Source: CAYSPT01 sp964432985 (GTDB taxonomy: Bacteria > Muiribacteriota > CAYSPT01). From it: DNA of 64,000 nt. Location of the stretch: assembly GCA_964432985.1 (NCBI GenBank), contig CAYSPT010000015.1, forward strand, positions 25,235-89,234, given 5' to 3'. The notes below the pieces were generated by a model. That model did not search any database and was not told the DNA's origin. It saw only the letters and a program-made list of their open reading frames with translations. Shown here piece by piece: positions 17,809 through 26,021 of the stretch (its first letter is position 1; each line of letters opens with the position of its first letter). Made by a program: the position numbers and the translations under genes.

Positions 17809-18819
17809 TCAATTTGATGAGAAGTTATTGTACCACTTATCAAGCAGTTTCTTAATCCCACGGTTTGCCGGCGGCATGATTTCTTTTGCCCTGGCGGAAT
17901 AATTAAACCGGACATCATATTGCTTCATCGACAATAGAGCTTCTTGCATTTTCTCCGATTTGGCAGCACAAAGCAAACCACGCTCGGCTAATCTTCGTAT
18001 GGTTATCATCTGATGCTCATTCTGAGGCAGGGCTACCAGAGGAACACCAACAGTCAACGCTTCAAAACAGCTCAACCCTCCAGAAACGATAGATAAATCT
18101 GCCTTATGATACAGTGATGCCATATCGACACGCGGTTCAATTATTTCGATATTTTTTCCACCCGGCAATCGTGAGATTTGATCGTCTGTAAATCCTGGGC
18201 CGGCTTTTACAATGATGCTGGCTTTCCTGAATACCTTTTTGGCTGCCGTTAATGCAATGAGCGAGAGCTCTTTCGGATCGGTTCCACCACAGAAAATTAA
18301 GATTTTCTCTACCGTGGAGCAGATATGGTATTCAATGGACTGAAATTCTGCAAAGGTGGGTGCGTAAAGCATATATTCCATGCCTAGATAATAGCGAACT
18401 CCCGCCTTATCTACTATTCTAGACTCGAGACCCTCTACAATGGCAGTAACAACTATATCAACCGGCAATAGGTCTGTTATTCTACCTTCAAACACCACCA
18501 GTTTGGCGCCGGCCAGCCGGAAAGAACACAGTTCCCCATGGCTGATATCCAATACATCGACGATCACGATATCCGGCGTAACAGCAGCAATACGTTCAGA
18601 ATCTATTGCCGGACCGTCATCAAGTAACTTATATGAATAACCTTCTTCCTCAATCCACCGAAGAGCGGGGGGGAAATTGTTTACAAAAAAGGTGACCCGA
18701 CCGCCCATATTTTGCCAAAAACTTGCCAGCACAAGCATTCGTGCGACATGCCCCAGTCCTTCGTTATAACCGGCTCTGACCACAATGACCAGGTTGTTGC
18801 TCATAGTCCGTTTCCGCAT
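17809..18819 (-). CDS. PseG/SpsG-like UDP-sugar hydrolase or glycosyltransferase
   Basis: This protein has a GT-B fold related to MurG. The N-terminal GYNEGLGHVARMLVLA contains the GxGHxxR motif of PseG, the UDP-6-deoxy-AltdiNAc hydrolase, and the C-terminal nucleotide site reads SIVSGGLSCFEALTVGVPLV. PseG-type enzymes remove UDP from a 2,4-diacetamido sugar to give the NeuB substrate, so this gene supplies the step otherwise done by the hydrolysing epimerases NeuC or LegG, neither of which is in the window. ATG 18819 and 18804 are both possible starts. A glycosyltransferase role cannot be excluded. Confidence 0.85.
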   Translation of the reverse strand: MRKRTMSNNLVIVVRAGYNEGLGHVARMLVLASFWQNMGGRVTFFVNNFPPALRWIEEEGYSYKLLDDGPAIDSERIAAVTPDIVIVDVLDISHGELCSFRLAGAKLVVFEGRITDLLPVDIVVTAIVEGLESRIVDKAGVRYYLGMEYMLYAPTFAEFQSIEYHICSTVEKILIFCGGTDPKELSLIALTAAKKVFRKASIIVKAGPGFTDDQISRLPGGKNIEIIEPRVDMASLYHKADLSIVSGGLSCFEALTVGVPLVALPQNEHQMITIRRLAERGLLCAAKSEKMQEALLSMKQYDVRFNYSARAKEIMPPANRGIKKLLDKWYNNFSSN

Positions 18820-18836
18820 TTATTCTTTCATTACTG

Positions 18837-20285
18837 TTACTCTACCCGACCGAACAAGCGGCTGATACGATTCCACCCATAAGCCATCACTAGACAGGAG
18901 GAAGTAAAAGCAATCCCAACGGACGCACCGATATGCTTCCAATCAAGTTGTCTACCATCCCATTCTGTAACAAGATAGTGGTTGGCTAAATAAGCAAGTA
19001 TCACCAGAGAGATTTGAATCCCAAAACTGAATAGAAGTTTTTTCTTCATTGCTCCAGTCCAGGCAAAACATCGAGCCGCGATAATGTGCAGACCGAATAG
19101 GTATGCCGCATACGATGCGATCTGCCCAAATGGGACGATGTGGATATCTCTATAAACCGCGATAATTATATACAAAACTGAAACATGTACCAGCAGCACA
19201 CCGAGCTGCAATGACAGGAGTTTAACATGCTGCTTGTTGGCGATAAGTTTGTTCACCAGTGGAAGTGTTAAGGCCATTAAGCCGCCGGCTATGCTCACTT
19301 TTTTTATGATATCTACGAAGGGAAGATATTTTGGAACAAAACAGTATACCAAGCCGTAAGCAAAACACAGCAGCCAAATCAAGTAAACACAAATGAATGC
19401 CAAAATGGATATTTGGATTCTAAAGAGATCCCGATTCATCGTCTCTATTCTTGATGAAACCCTGCCTTGAGCGAAATGAGACATGAGCATTACACCGAGT
19501 GTGCTGGGGAGCCACAGTATTATGCTGACAGAAACGGTCCCAATGCCATAACATCCCAGGGCTTTTGCTCCCATGAAGAAACCGATGAGAATCCTGTCCA
19601 GATGGTTCAGAGAAAGACCGAATAAACCTATAAAAAACAATAGAATTCCCAGTCGAATAAGATATTTTAATACGTTGCGATCAAATCCAATCAAACGCAA
19701 GGTACGACATTGAATCGCAACATACCCAACTGCGATTGAATTCCCTGTCAACAAGGCTAGTATGCATTTCATTATATTCAGGTTTTTGCTTTGTGCCAAA
19801 ACCAGTCCCAAAGAAAATAAACCCAAGCATAGTTGCATGACAGCGATTTTATCGAACCTTTGCTGTCCTCTTAAGATATTGGAATAGTAGATAAACAGCA
19901 CCTGAAAAAACAACATGGCAACCAGTGCTGCGTGAACCCCTGTCCAGTTTCCTTCTTTCAAAACCAGGAAAACGGACACCCCCAGCAAAAACACAACTCC
20001 TAATACGAGGGACGAAGCAAATCCGGTAGTCGAGAGTCGGTTCATCCTGTCACGATCATCCAGAACATAGGCTTCTGCATATTCATTGGACATCGTCGGC
20101 AATATTCCAAAATTGGTATTTACCAGGAAAAGCAAGAGAATCTGTACTACATTCCAGTATCCAAATTCTTCAAAGGAGAGTTTTTTGGCAATCCATAGAT
20201 TCCGGAGAATGGAACACGTCCCTAAACCCAGACCGCCCACCATCGCATAGATAATCTTATGCTCTAATTTCTTTACCTGGGCCAT
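18837..20285 (-). CDS. wzx: Polysaccharide flippase (Wzx-like, MATE/MOP superfamily)
   Basis: The protein of 482 residues is hydrophobic throughout, with roughly 12-14 membrane segments and N-terminal features (ILRNLWIAKKLSFEEFGYWN) typical of oligosaccharide flippases. It would move undecaprenyl-linked repeat units across the inner membrane. Its place between the GT-B gene and the nonulosonic acid genes, with a Wzy-like polymerase further upstream, supports Wzx/Wzy-type assembly. Confidence 0.88.
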   Translation of the reverse strand: MAQVKKLEHKIIYAMVGGLGLGTCSILRNLWIAKKLSFEEFGYWNVVQILLLFLVNTNFGILPTMSNEYAEAYVLDDRDRMNRLSTTGFASSLVLGVVFLLGVSVFLVLKEGNWTGVHAALVAMLFFQVLFIYYSNILRGQQRFDKIAVMQLCLGLFSLGLVLAQSKNLNIMKCILALLTGNSIAVGYVAIQCRTLRLIGFDRNVLKYLIRLGILLFFIGLFGLSLNHLDRILIGFFMGAKALGCYGIGTVSVSIILWLPSTLGVMLMSHFAQGRVSSRIETMNRDLFRIQISILAFICVYLIWLLCFAYGLVYCFVPKYLPFVDIIKKVSIAGGLMALTLPLVNKLIANKQHVKLLSLQLGVLLVHVSVLYIIIAVYRDIHIVPFGQIASYAAYLFGLHIIAARCFAWTGAMKKKLLFSFGIQISLVILAYLANHYLVTEWDGRQLDWKHIGASVGIAFTSSCLVMAYGWNRISRLFGRVE

Positions 20286-20298
20286 TTCTGTTTGGCTA

Positions 20299-22161
20299 TC
20301 ATTGCCAGCCCCCCAATTTCAAGGCTATCTTCATTATTCGTTCCCCTGCTTTCCCATCCAGGCGGTAAAGTTGATCATATACAAATTTGACAGCCGTTTT
20401 CTCTATTGTTTTACGGAATGTTTCATTATAAAGCACCTTTGCTATTGCGTCTCCGAATTTTTCGCCCTTATCGACTTCGTAACAGGCCTTACTACTTGTA
20501 AAGGGTAGTATTTCCCTGCTACCCGTTGTATTGAGTATGATTACCGGGACATTCAAAGCCAATGCTTCTACGGCGGTGGCGGAGTTATGAGTGATCAGGA
20601 GATCTGCATGTATCAAGACTTCATATATGTCGGCGTCGGTGATAAACACCGGTTTCACTTTCTCTTCTCCAGCAATAACTTTCATCCAGCCGAGGTCTTT
20701 CTCCACTGGATGCGGCTTTACTATCAACACTTCATCTGTCCGTGCTGCCATGGCACGACAACAATCACGAAGAATAGCGATGCGTTCCTGCATTAACGGC
20801 AGCGGTTGTGTAGTCAGAACAATCCGGCGACAATCTGAGGGGATACCGTAACGCTTATTGTATCCCTGATCTGCTTTTTTGTTGCGCGCGGCGATAAGTT
20901 CATTTTCACGAGGTGATCCTGTAACCTCAATGGTTCTTGCAGGATAGTGCCCGTGCTCCATCAACATTCTCCTGGAAAAAGGCCCGAAGACCGCTGTTAC
21001 ATCCGGGAGACATTCCGGAAGCCTGGTAGAAAAATCATGGATATCGTGACACCGGGCGTAGTCCATACTATGGTTGAAACCATGGCTCAGTCCAAGAGTT
21101 GGGATACCGAACCGTTTACAGGCAAGCGTAAAATTCTTGCCCATACTTTCTGCTTCTCCCATTACTACCCCGACCCGCGGTTTCATTATGGAGAGAATGT
21201 GCTCAATGGTGCGCCTGACCATGTTAAAATATGGTTTTCTATAGCGTTCAAAACTCTCTAACTTCCTTTCTAGAACTTTACCGAGCATAATTTCAGAAAT
21301 CTTAGTGGGAACGGGCCTGTTTTTCCGAAAAAAAACACCCCCCATATACCTGACAAAACGAGATAGAAGTTCCGTTAATGGGAAACCATTTTCAAGAAAC
21401 AATATCCCGGATTTTCTTGCCAACCGACGAAGGTTATATGGAATCCACCTATCGCTTACCACGATAGTGTTCACTCTCAAACCTCTTTTTTCCAGAGATT
21501 CTTTAAGGTCACCAAAGTAGGGAATGCTAAGGTATTTTTCACCATCTGCAGACAGTCTCTTTTGAAAAACAACCATGCCATGGAAGAGAACGACATCGCA
21601 GGCTTTTATGTCAGGCCACAGTGAATGATACCGAAACCGGTAATAGCTGTGCCCGAATAGCCGTTTCCACTCGGTCAAAGGATTGCCTAGTTCAAGAATT
21701 CTGGCATACCAGGGACGAATATCGTGTACTATCAATGGCAGTTTTTTTTTGTCAGCCAGAGAGCGTACGATATCCATCACATCCAACGAAGAGGTGTACA
21801 ACTCCAAGCCAGAGGGATCAAGCTGCTCGATAGCGGTTCTGATTCCCAGGGAAATCTTATATGCGTTCCCTAGGTGTATAGATTCGTATGAGCCATGATA
21901 AAACCAGTTTTTCTGTGTCCACCAGTCACTCTCTTCGCTGAAGCTATCCTTGAAACAACGGCCATCAGGCATCCTGAAATGTGCCATCGAAAGGAAAAAT
22001 GTGTGTGCCTGCTCAAAAACAGTTTGCGGAATAAAATCATCAAGTTTAACGTGTTGTTGAGATGCTTTTACTTCCCGGTCGGTAAGAAGAGTATCGCCGG
22101 GCTGGACCGCTGGCAGTTCATCGCAATTGCCTTCAATATGAATAAGTAATCGTCCACTCAC
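20299..22161 (-). CDS. Large GT-B-fold capsule/surface glycan transferase, unassigned
   Basis: The protein has 620 residues. The C-terminal half resembles CDP-glycerol glycerophosphotransferase and polysialyltransferase-like GT-B domains: LGLSHGFNHSMDYAR, VFGPFSRRMLMEHG, VTGSPRENEL, VIVKPHP-like EVLIVKPHPVEKD, and LLITHNSATAVEALALNVPV. The N-terminal half is not recognised. KPHP and the N-S-A/T-A motif are typical of enzymes of this fold using CDP- or CMP-linked donors. Since a CMP-nonulosonic acid pathway is encoded alongside, a nonulosonic acid transferase is a testable guess; no more is claimed. Confidence 0.6.
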   Translation of the reverse strand: MSGRLLIHIEGNCDELPAVQPGDTLLTDREVKASQQHVKLDDFIPQTVFEQAHTFFLSMAHFRMPDGRCFKDSFSEESDWWTQKNWFYHGSYESIHLGNAYKISLGIRTAIEQLDPSGLELYTSSLDVMDIVRSLADKKKLPLIVHDIRPWYARILELGNPLTEWKRLFGHSYYRFRYHSLWPDIKACDVVLFHGMVVFQKRLSADGEKYLSIPYFGDLKESLEKRGLRVNTIVVSDRWIPYNLRRLARKSGILFLENGFPLTELLSRFVRYMGGVFFRKNRPVPTKISEIMLGKVLERKLESFERYRKPYFNMVRRTIEHILSIMKPRVGVVMGEAESMGKNFTLACKRFGIPTLGLSHGFNHSMDYARCHDIHDFSTRLPECLPDVTAVFGPFSRRMLMEHGHYPARTIEVTGSPRENELIAARNKKADQGYNKRYGIPSDCRRIVLTTQPLPLMQERIAILRDCCRAMAARTDEVLIVKPHPVEKDLGWMKVIAGEEKVKPVFITDADIYEVLIHADLLITHNSATAVEALALNVPVIILNTTGSREILPFTSSKACYEVDKGEKFGDAIAKVLYNETFRKTIEKTAVKFVYDQLYRLDGKAGERIMKIALKLGGWQ

Positions 22162-22226
22162 CGGCTCTTATTCCTCACTAAACAACAGTCCTTCATTCCT
22201 TATTGACAGCATCTTTCTTAGTAACG

Positions 22227-23621
22227 TCATCGTAGCAACTTGAAAAATTCCTTTATTAGGGAACGGAAACCCCACATTTTGTAATGGCGCATGGCAATAT
22301 CAGGAATCTGAAACATCTTTTTTAAGACATAAATGCGATTGGCAGCCTTCTCCGCTTTATGTTTAAGTCGTTTGAGCTCAGCATCTGTATGCGAACTAAT
22401 GTTCAGAATCAGATTTGTCGTGTCGCTTAAGCTCTTTATATATTCAATTTCGTTCTTGATAAGTCCTCGGTTCTTTGCCTCTTCATATAACGGTGTCCCC
22501 GGAAACGGAGTGATGAAACCTAGTTGAAGAAAGATTCCTGCTTCACGGGCAAGTTTGCTGGAGAGCATTACATCCTCTTCCATTTCATTCGGTGCACCAA
22601 CCATAAACGATCCATGAACCCTTATCCCTGCCTCCCGGGTAATCCTGAGCGCAAACAGTGCCTGCTCTGGAGTGGTCGTACGCTGTAAATAATCAAGCAC
22701 ACGTTTGCTGCCACTCTCAATCCCATAACCGAGATAGACGCAACCGGTATCACGCATTCTCAATAGCATGTCCTTCTCAATCATATCGCACCGGGCGGAA
22801 GTACTCCATTTTATCTTCAATTTCCGCCGGACGAGCTCGTCACAAAACTCAAAGACATAACTCTTGTCGATTGTAAACAAATCATCGAGTATACCTACAT
22901 AACCGATGTTCCATTCTTTGTGTAGAATCTCAATTTCATCTACCAGGTTATTAATTGGCCTTTTTATCACTTTCCGTCCGAATATCTTGTAACAATATGA
23001 ACAGGAAAAAGGACACCCTCTGACAGCTGACACATTCATTGATCGCAGTTTATATGAATCAGCAATGTGGAAACCGTGACGGGCATAGTTGTCAAAGGCA
23101 AAAAGATCCCAGGCCGGAAAAGGAATTTGGCTAAAATCCGTCAAACGTTCACGTGAAGGTGTTCGCACTATCTGCCCTTCTTTTTTAATTACGATGCCAT
23201 TGATTTTTGACAGATCACCTTCACATTCCAGCGTCTTGAGTAATTCGGGCAAAGTTAATTCCGCTTCACCAACAACCAACACGTCGGCCTCAAGATTTTG
23301 TAGGATCAATTTCGGGATCGGAGTTGCAACACTTCCGCCTACGATTACCTTGCGATCTGGATGAATGCTTTTTGCCCACAAGCATACCTTTTGAATATAA
23401 TCAAAAACGGTAATCAGGCCCCCCACAGCCAAAAGGTCATAATGAGATTTCCGTATCTCTTCTTTTACCTGGCTGTCTTGAAGGCGAAGACCATCAGCAT
23501 CAACCACCTTGACATTATGCCCTTCTTTTTTCATAATTGCGACAACGATTCCCAGTCCAACCGGAAATACTGCTGGAGGCGCTAACTCCCTACATTTGGG
23601 ATTGATCACCAGAATTTTCAT
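22227..23621 (-). CDS. B12-binding-domain radical SAM protein in the polysaccharide locus (second of two)
   Basis: The N-terminal B12-binding-like domain (PVGLGIVVAIMKKEGHNVKV, VIVGGSVATPIP, VLVVGEAELTLPELLK) is followed by the radical SAM core with CPFSCSYC. The second half has GYGIESGSKRVLDYLQR and HGSFMVGAPNE, as in the first copy. The two proteins are similar in length and architecture but not near-identical, so the locus encodes two distinct enzymes. The 5' end overlaps the polymerase gene by 32 bp. C-methylation of a sugar, or modification of the lipid carrier, would be new for an O-antigen locus and is inference. Confidence 0.85.
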   Translation of the reverse strand: MKILVINPKCRELAPPAVFPVGLGIVVAIMKKEGHNVKVVDADGLRLQDSQVKEEIRKSHYDLLAVGGLITVFDYIQKVCLWAKSIHPDRKVIVGGSVATPIPKLILQNLEADVLVVGEAELTLPELLKTLECEGDLSKINGIVIKKEGQIVRTPSRERLTDFSQIPFPAWDLFAFDNYARHGFHIADSYKLRSMNVSAVRGCPFSCSYCYKIFGRKVIKRPINNLVDEIEILHKEWNIGYVGILDDLFTIDKSYVFEFCDELVRRKLKIKWSTSARCDMIEKDMLLRMRDTGCVYLGYGIESGSKRVLDYLQRTTTPEQALFALRITREAGIRVHGSFMVGAPNEMEEDVMLSSKLAREAGIFLQLGFITPFPGTPLYEEAKNRGLIKNEIEYIKSLSDTTNLILNISSHTDAELKRLKHKAEKAANRIYVLKKMFQIPDIAMRHYKMWGFRSLIKEFFKLLR

Positions 23622-24984
23622 TTATACCCCTACCGGCTATCTGTGCACTTGCTGTTACCGTAGCGTTCACCCTTGAAGTGACAGGTGGTTTACCAGGCTG
23701 CCCAATAAATTTAGCGGGATGACATATAAACATAATAATAACAACACCGCAAAGCGGCATGGCCAAGCCCATAAAAATTTGAGTCAGACTGAGAAGCGGG
23801 ACGACTCCGCACAAGAAGGCATAAACGCCAATGTACAGAGAATTTCTCCGATGACAAAACAGCTTGTTATGCAGCCATTTCAAAAAAGACAGGACCAGTG
23901 GAATACCGAATAGGATTCCCGGAATGCCGAAGTTGGCGTAAAGCTCACCAACAAAGCAAGTGGTCATTCCGCCACCGGTTGTACCGGTGGCGACTTTATA
24001 ACAATATGAGGAAAGATCAAACTGCGTAAAAGGCAAAATCCCGAGGTTGGGAAACGTCGCTCCATAGAGATGATTCAACTCGCTCGGGAAAACATCGAAA
24101 ATAATTGCCAAAGCCTTGCTTTGTGTGAGAGAGATTCTTCTAAATACCGCCGGAAAAACCTCCTGGAATAAGGCGTCAATTAATGTCAAATCCATATAGT
24201 ATTTTGTCCTGAAATACAAATAGTACATAGTTGGAATTAACAGGAAAGTGAACGCTAAAAAAATGTATTTCTTTATTTTTTTCAACAGAGAGAAATACTC
24301 ATTACCCATTGCTAAAGTGTACGCAGCATAAAACTGGAACAATAGTATTACTATGGGAAGCTTTTGACCATCCGATATTCTGATCAGAATCACAAATAGA
24401 ATTATGAAACACAAGAAAAACTTCCCCTTATACTTCAGCTTCAGCTTTTGATGCAAAACGTAATCGGAGTAAAGAATGAAAGCCACCAGTGAGACACAGA
24501 TTCGTACGAGTATATGCCACACTCTGAATAGTATCCTATTCTCTATCCAATAATTTGACAGCAAACGGCTGGCCAGTATTATTTTATAATCAGCGCCACG
24601 AATCATATTAATAATATTGAGCTGCCAACCTATGCTCTTACAGTAAACCAAGAATAAAACCACACCTGTAATAGACATCCATTTCAGTGCTGCTATTTTT
24701 TTAGTAGATAACAATTTATACGAATCAAACATTTTCTTTTTTCGCGATCGAAACCAATTTATATTAATTAAAATCAAAACAAACAAAAAATAATAGACGG
24801 CAAATTTCAGGATCAATATATTGTTTATGTTCATACGTTCTGCATTTATTTGCGCCCCAAAGAACATACATAAAGTAAAGGAAATACAAAGCAGTGAGTT
24901 AAAATTGGATAAAATCTGACCACGAAACACTTTAGTAAAAGTGAGTATGATAAAAAGTATGTATATAATGCCGGGTATGTTCAT
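23590..24984 (-). CDS. wzy: O-antigen polymerase (Wzy-like membrane protein)
   Basis: The protein of 464 residues has about ten to twelve hydrophobic segments and a large polar loop near residues 250-330 (AVFRRISLTQSKALAIIFD), the usual plan of Wzy polymerases, which are poorly conserved in sequence. The context, between the cytidylyltransferase and the flippase genes, supports the call. It overlaps spsF by 4 bp and the downstream radical SAM gene by 32 bp. The C-terminal 30 residues are polar and may be poorly structured. AT content appears higher than in the flanking genes, as is common for Wzy. Confidence 0.8.
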   Translation of the reverse strand: MNIPGIIYILFIILTFTKVFRGQILSNFNSLLCISFTLCMFFGAQINAERMNINNILILKFAVYYFLFVLILININWFRSRKKKMFDSYKLLSTKKIAALKWMSITGVVLFLVYCKSIGWQLNIINMIRGADYKIILASRLLSNYWIENRILFRVWHILVRICVSLVAFILYSDYVLHQKLKLKYKGKFFLCFIILFVILIRISDGQKLPIVILLFQFYAAYTLAMGNEYFSLLKKIKKYIFLAFTFLLIPTMYYLYFRTKYYMDLTLIDALFQEVFPAVFRRISLTQSKALAIIFDVFPSELNHLYGATFPNLGILPFTQFDLSSYCYKVATGTTGGGMTTCFVGELYANFGIPGILFGIPLVLSFLKWLHNKLFCHRRNSLYIGVYAFLCGVVPLLSLTQIFMGLAMPLCGVVIIMFICHPAKFIGQPGKPPVTSRVNATVTASAQIAGRGINENSGDQSQM

Positions 24985-25778
24985 TTCTTTTTAATAGACT
25001 GGCCTTTGGCCAAAGCAATTCCGATTGTATTATTAATGGTAAGCAATTCTGGCTCTTTATGTAATAATGCAACGATAGCTTTTGAGTCAAAGTGAGAACT
25101 TTGCGGCAACAGACGTTCATAGATCGCTTTTATAAACCGATAATCCTCCGGATAATCCAAAACCCATCGCCACTCAGGATTCCAATCTTTTTCATTGTTC
25201 TCATAGTTGTACACACGGTAAATTTCCGGATGATTGTAGATATAGGCAGAAACATGTTCTCTATCAGAAAGATCATTGGTGCGTTGAGCAACATCAAGCA
25301 GTGTGTCGAAAGAAAACACCTGAACATCCAGGCCATACGGAAACGTGCGAACTACACTGTTGGTTACAATATCAACATCACCTTTCATAAAGCGATGTAC
25401 CATGGTATCGATTAGGGCAGGATCAGTGAAAGGACAATCCCCGCATAACCTTACAATAATATTAGACTTCATCCATCTGTGTGATTCGAGAACTCTTAAC
25501 AGTACATCATTTTCGCTACCACGAAAAACATGAATTCCACAGGTACGGGCAAGGGTATCTATAACATTATCCTGTGCTTGATCGGTAGTAGCGATAACTA
25601 TATCGTGAATTAAACGCGACCTTTTTACTCTTTCCCAAAGACGGTATAAAACCGGTTTACCACATAAATCCAGCATGACTTTTCCTGGCAAGCGGCTCGA
25701 ACCCATTCGTGCTTCAATACTTGCAACTATACGAGGGCGATCTGAATCCCGGTAATTATTAACACTTACTATTGTCAT
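24981..25778 (-). CDS. SpsF/NeuA-family cytidylyltransferase
   Basis: The N-terminus has the nucleotide-binding motif IEARMGSSRLPGKVMLDLCG, followed by HVFRGSENDVLLR and VRLCGDCPFTDPALID, diagnostic for the SpsF/acylneuraminate cytidylyltransferase group. It would activate the nonulosonic acid with CMP. It is the first gene of the leftward operon and overlaps wzy by 4 bp. The extension before the motif is about 20 residues. Whether the sugar is CMP-pseudaminate, CMP-legionaminate or another form is not readable from the sequence. Confidence 0.9.
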   Translation of the reverse strand: MTIVSVNNYRDSDRPRIVASIEARMGSSRLPGKVMLDLCGKPVLYRLWERVKRSRLIHDIVIATTDQAQDNVIDTLARTCGIHVFRGSENDVLLRVLESHRWMKSNIIVRLCGDCPFTDPALIDTMVHRFMKGDVDIVTNSVVRTFPYGLDVQVFSFDTLLDVAQRTNDLSDREHVSAYIYNHPEIYRVYNYENNEKDWNPEWRWVLDYPEDYRFIKAIYERLLPQSSHFDSKAIVALLHKEPELLTINNTIGIALAKGQSIKKK

Positions 25779-25883
25779 TGTTGCATACGGTTTCTTTTTT
25801 AATAGTGTTTTCCTCGAACAAATTGATAACCGGAAAAGTCATTCTTGTTTGAATGGCATTTCCCCTTTCAGGATAGCCCACAG

Positions 25884-25911
25884 TGTATATATTTGCCCAA
25901 ATGAGTGTCAA
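25884..25911 (-). promoter_or_regulatory. Promoter of the leftward polysaccharide operon
   Basis: TTGACA (25906-25911) and TATACA (25884-25889) are separated by 16 nt on the minus strand, about 100 nt before the spsF-like start. No other comparable site was noticed upstream of the operon. Confidence 0.55.
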
Positions 25912-25985
25912 GGCAATTGGCATATATACTACTTTAGATAAAAGTAGGTGCAAATGCAATAAAAAAGCGCCCTCTGAGAGACAGC

Positions 25986-26014
25986 TTGACATATAGCATG
26001 CTTGTTATTACAAT
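25986..26014 (+). promoter_or_regulatory. Promoter of the O-antigen ligase gene
   Basis: TTGACA (25986-25991), a 17-nt spacer and TACAAT (26009-26014) form a near-consensus sigma-70 type site. Transcription would start near 26021, at the ATG at 26022, so a leaderless message is implied. It is divergent from the leftward operon promoter, 75 bp away. Confidence 0.6.
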
Positions 26015-26021
26015 CCCCGCT

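Noticed and set aside
11231..25778. Complete legionaminic acid pathway
   Set aside because: LegG and a clear LegC/LegH assignment are missing; a PseG/SpsG-like gene takes the place of LegG.
25986..26021. TTG start for the O-antigen ligase at 25986
   Set aside because: It coincides with a TTGACA promoter element and has no ribosome site.
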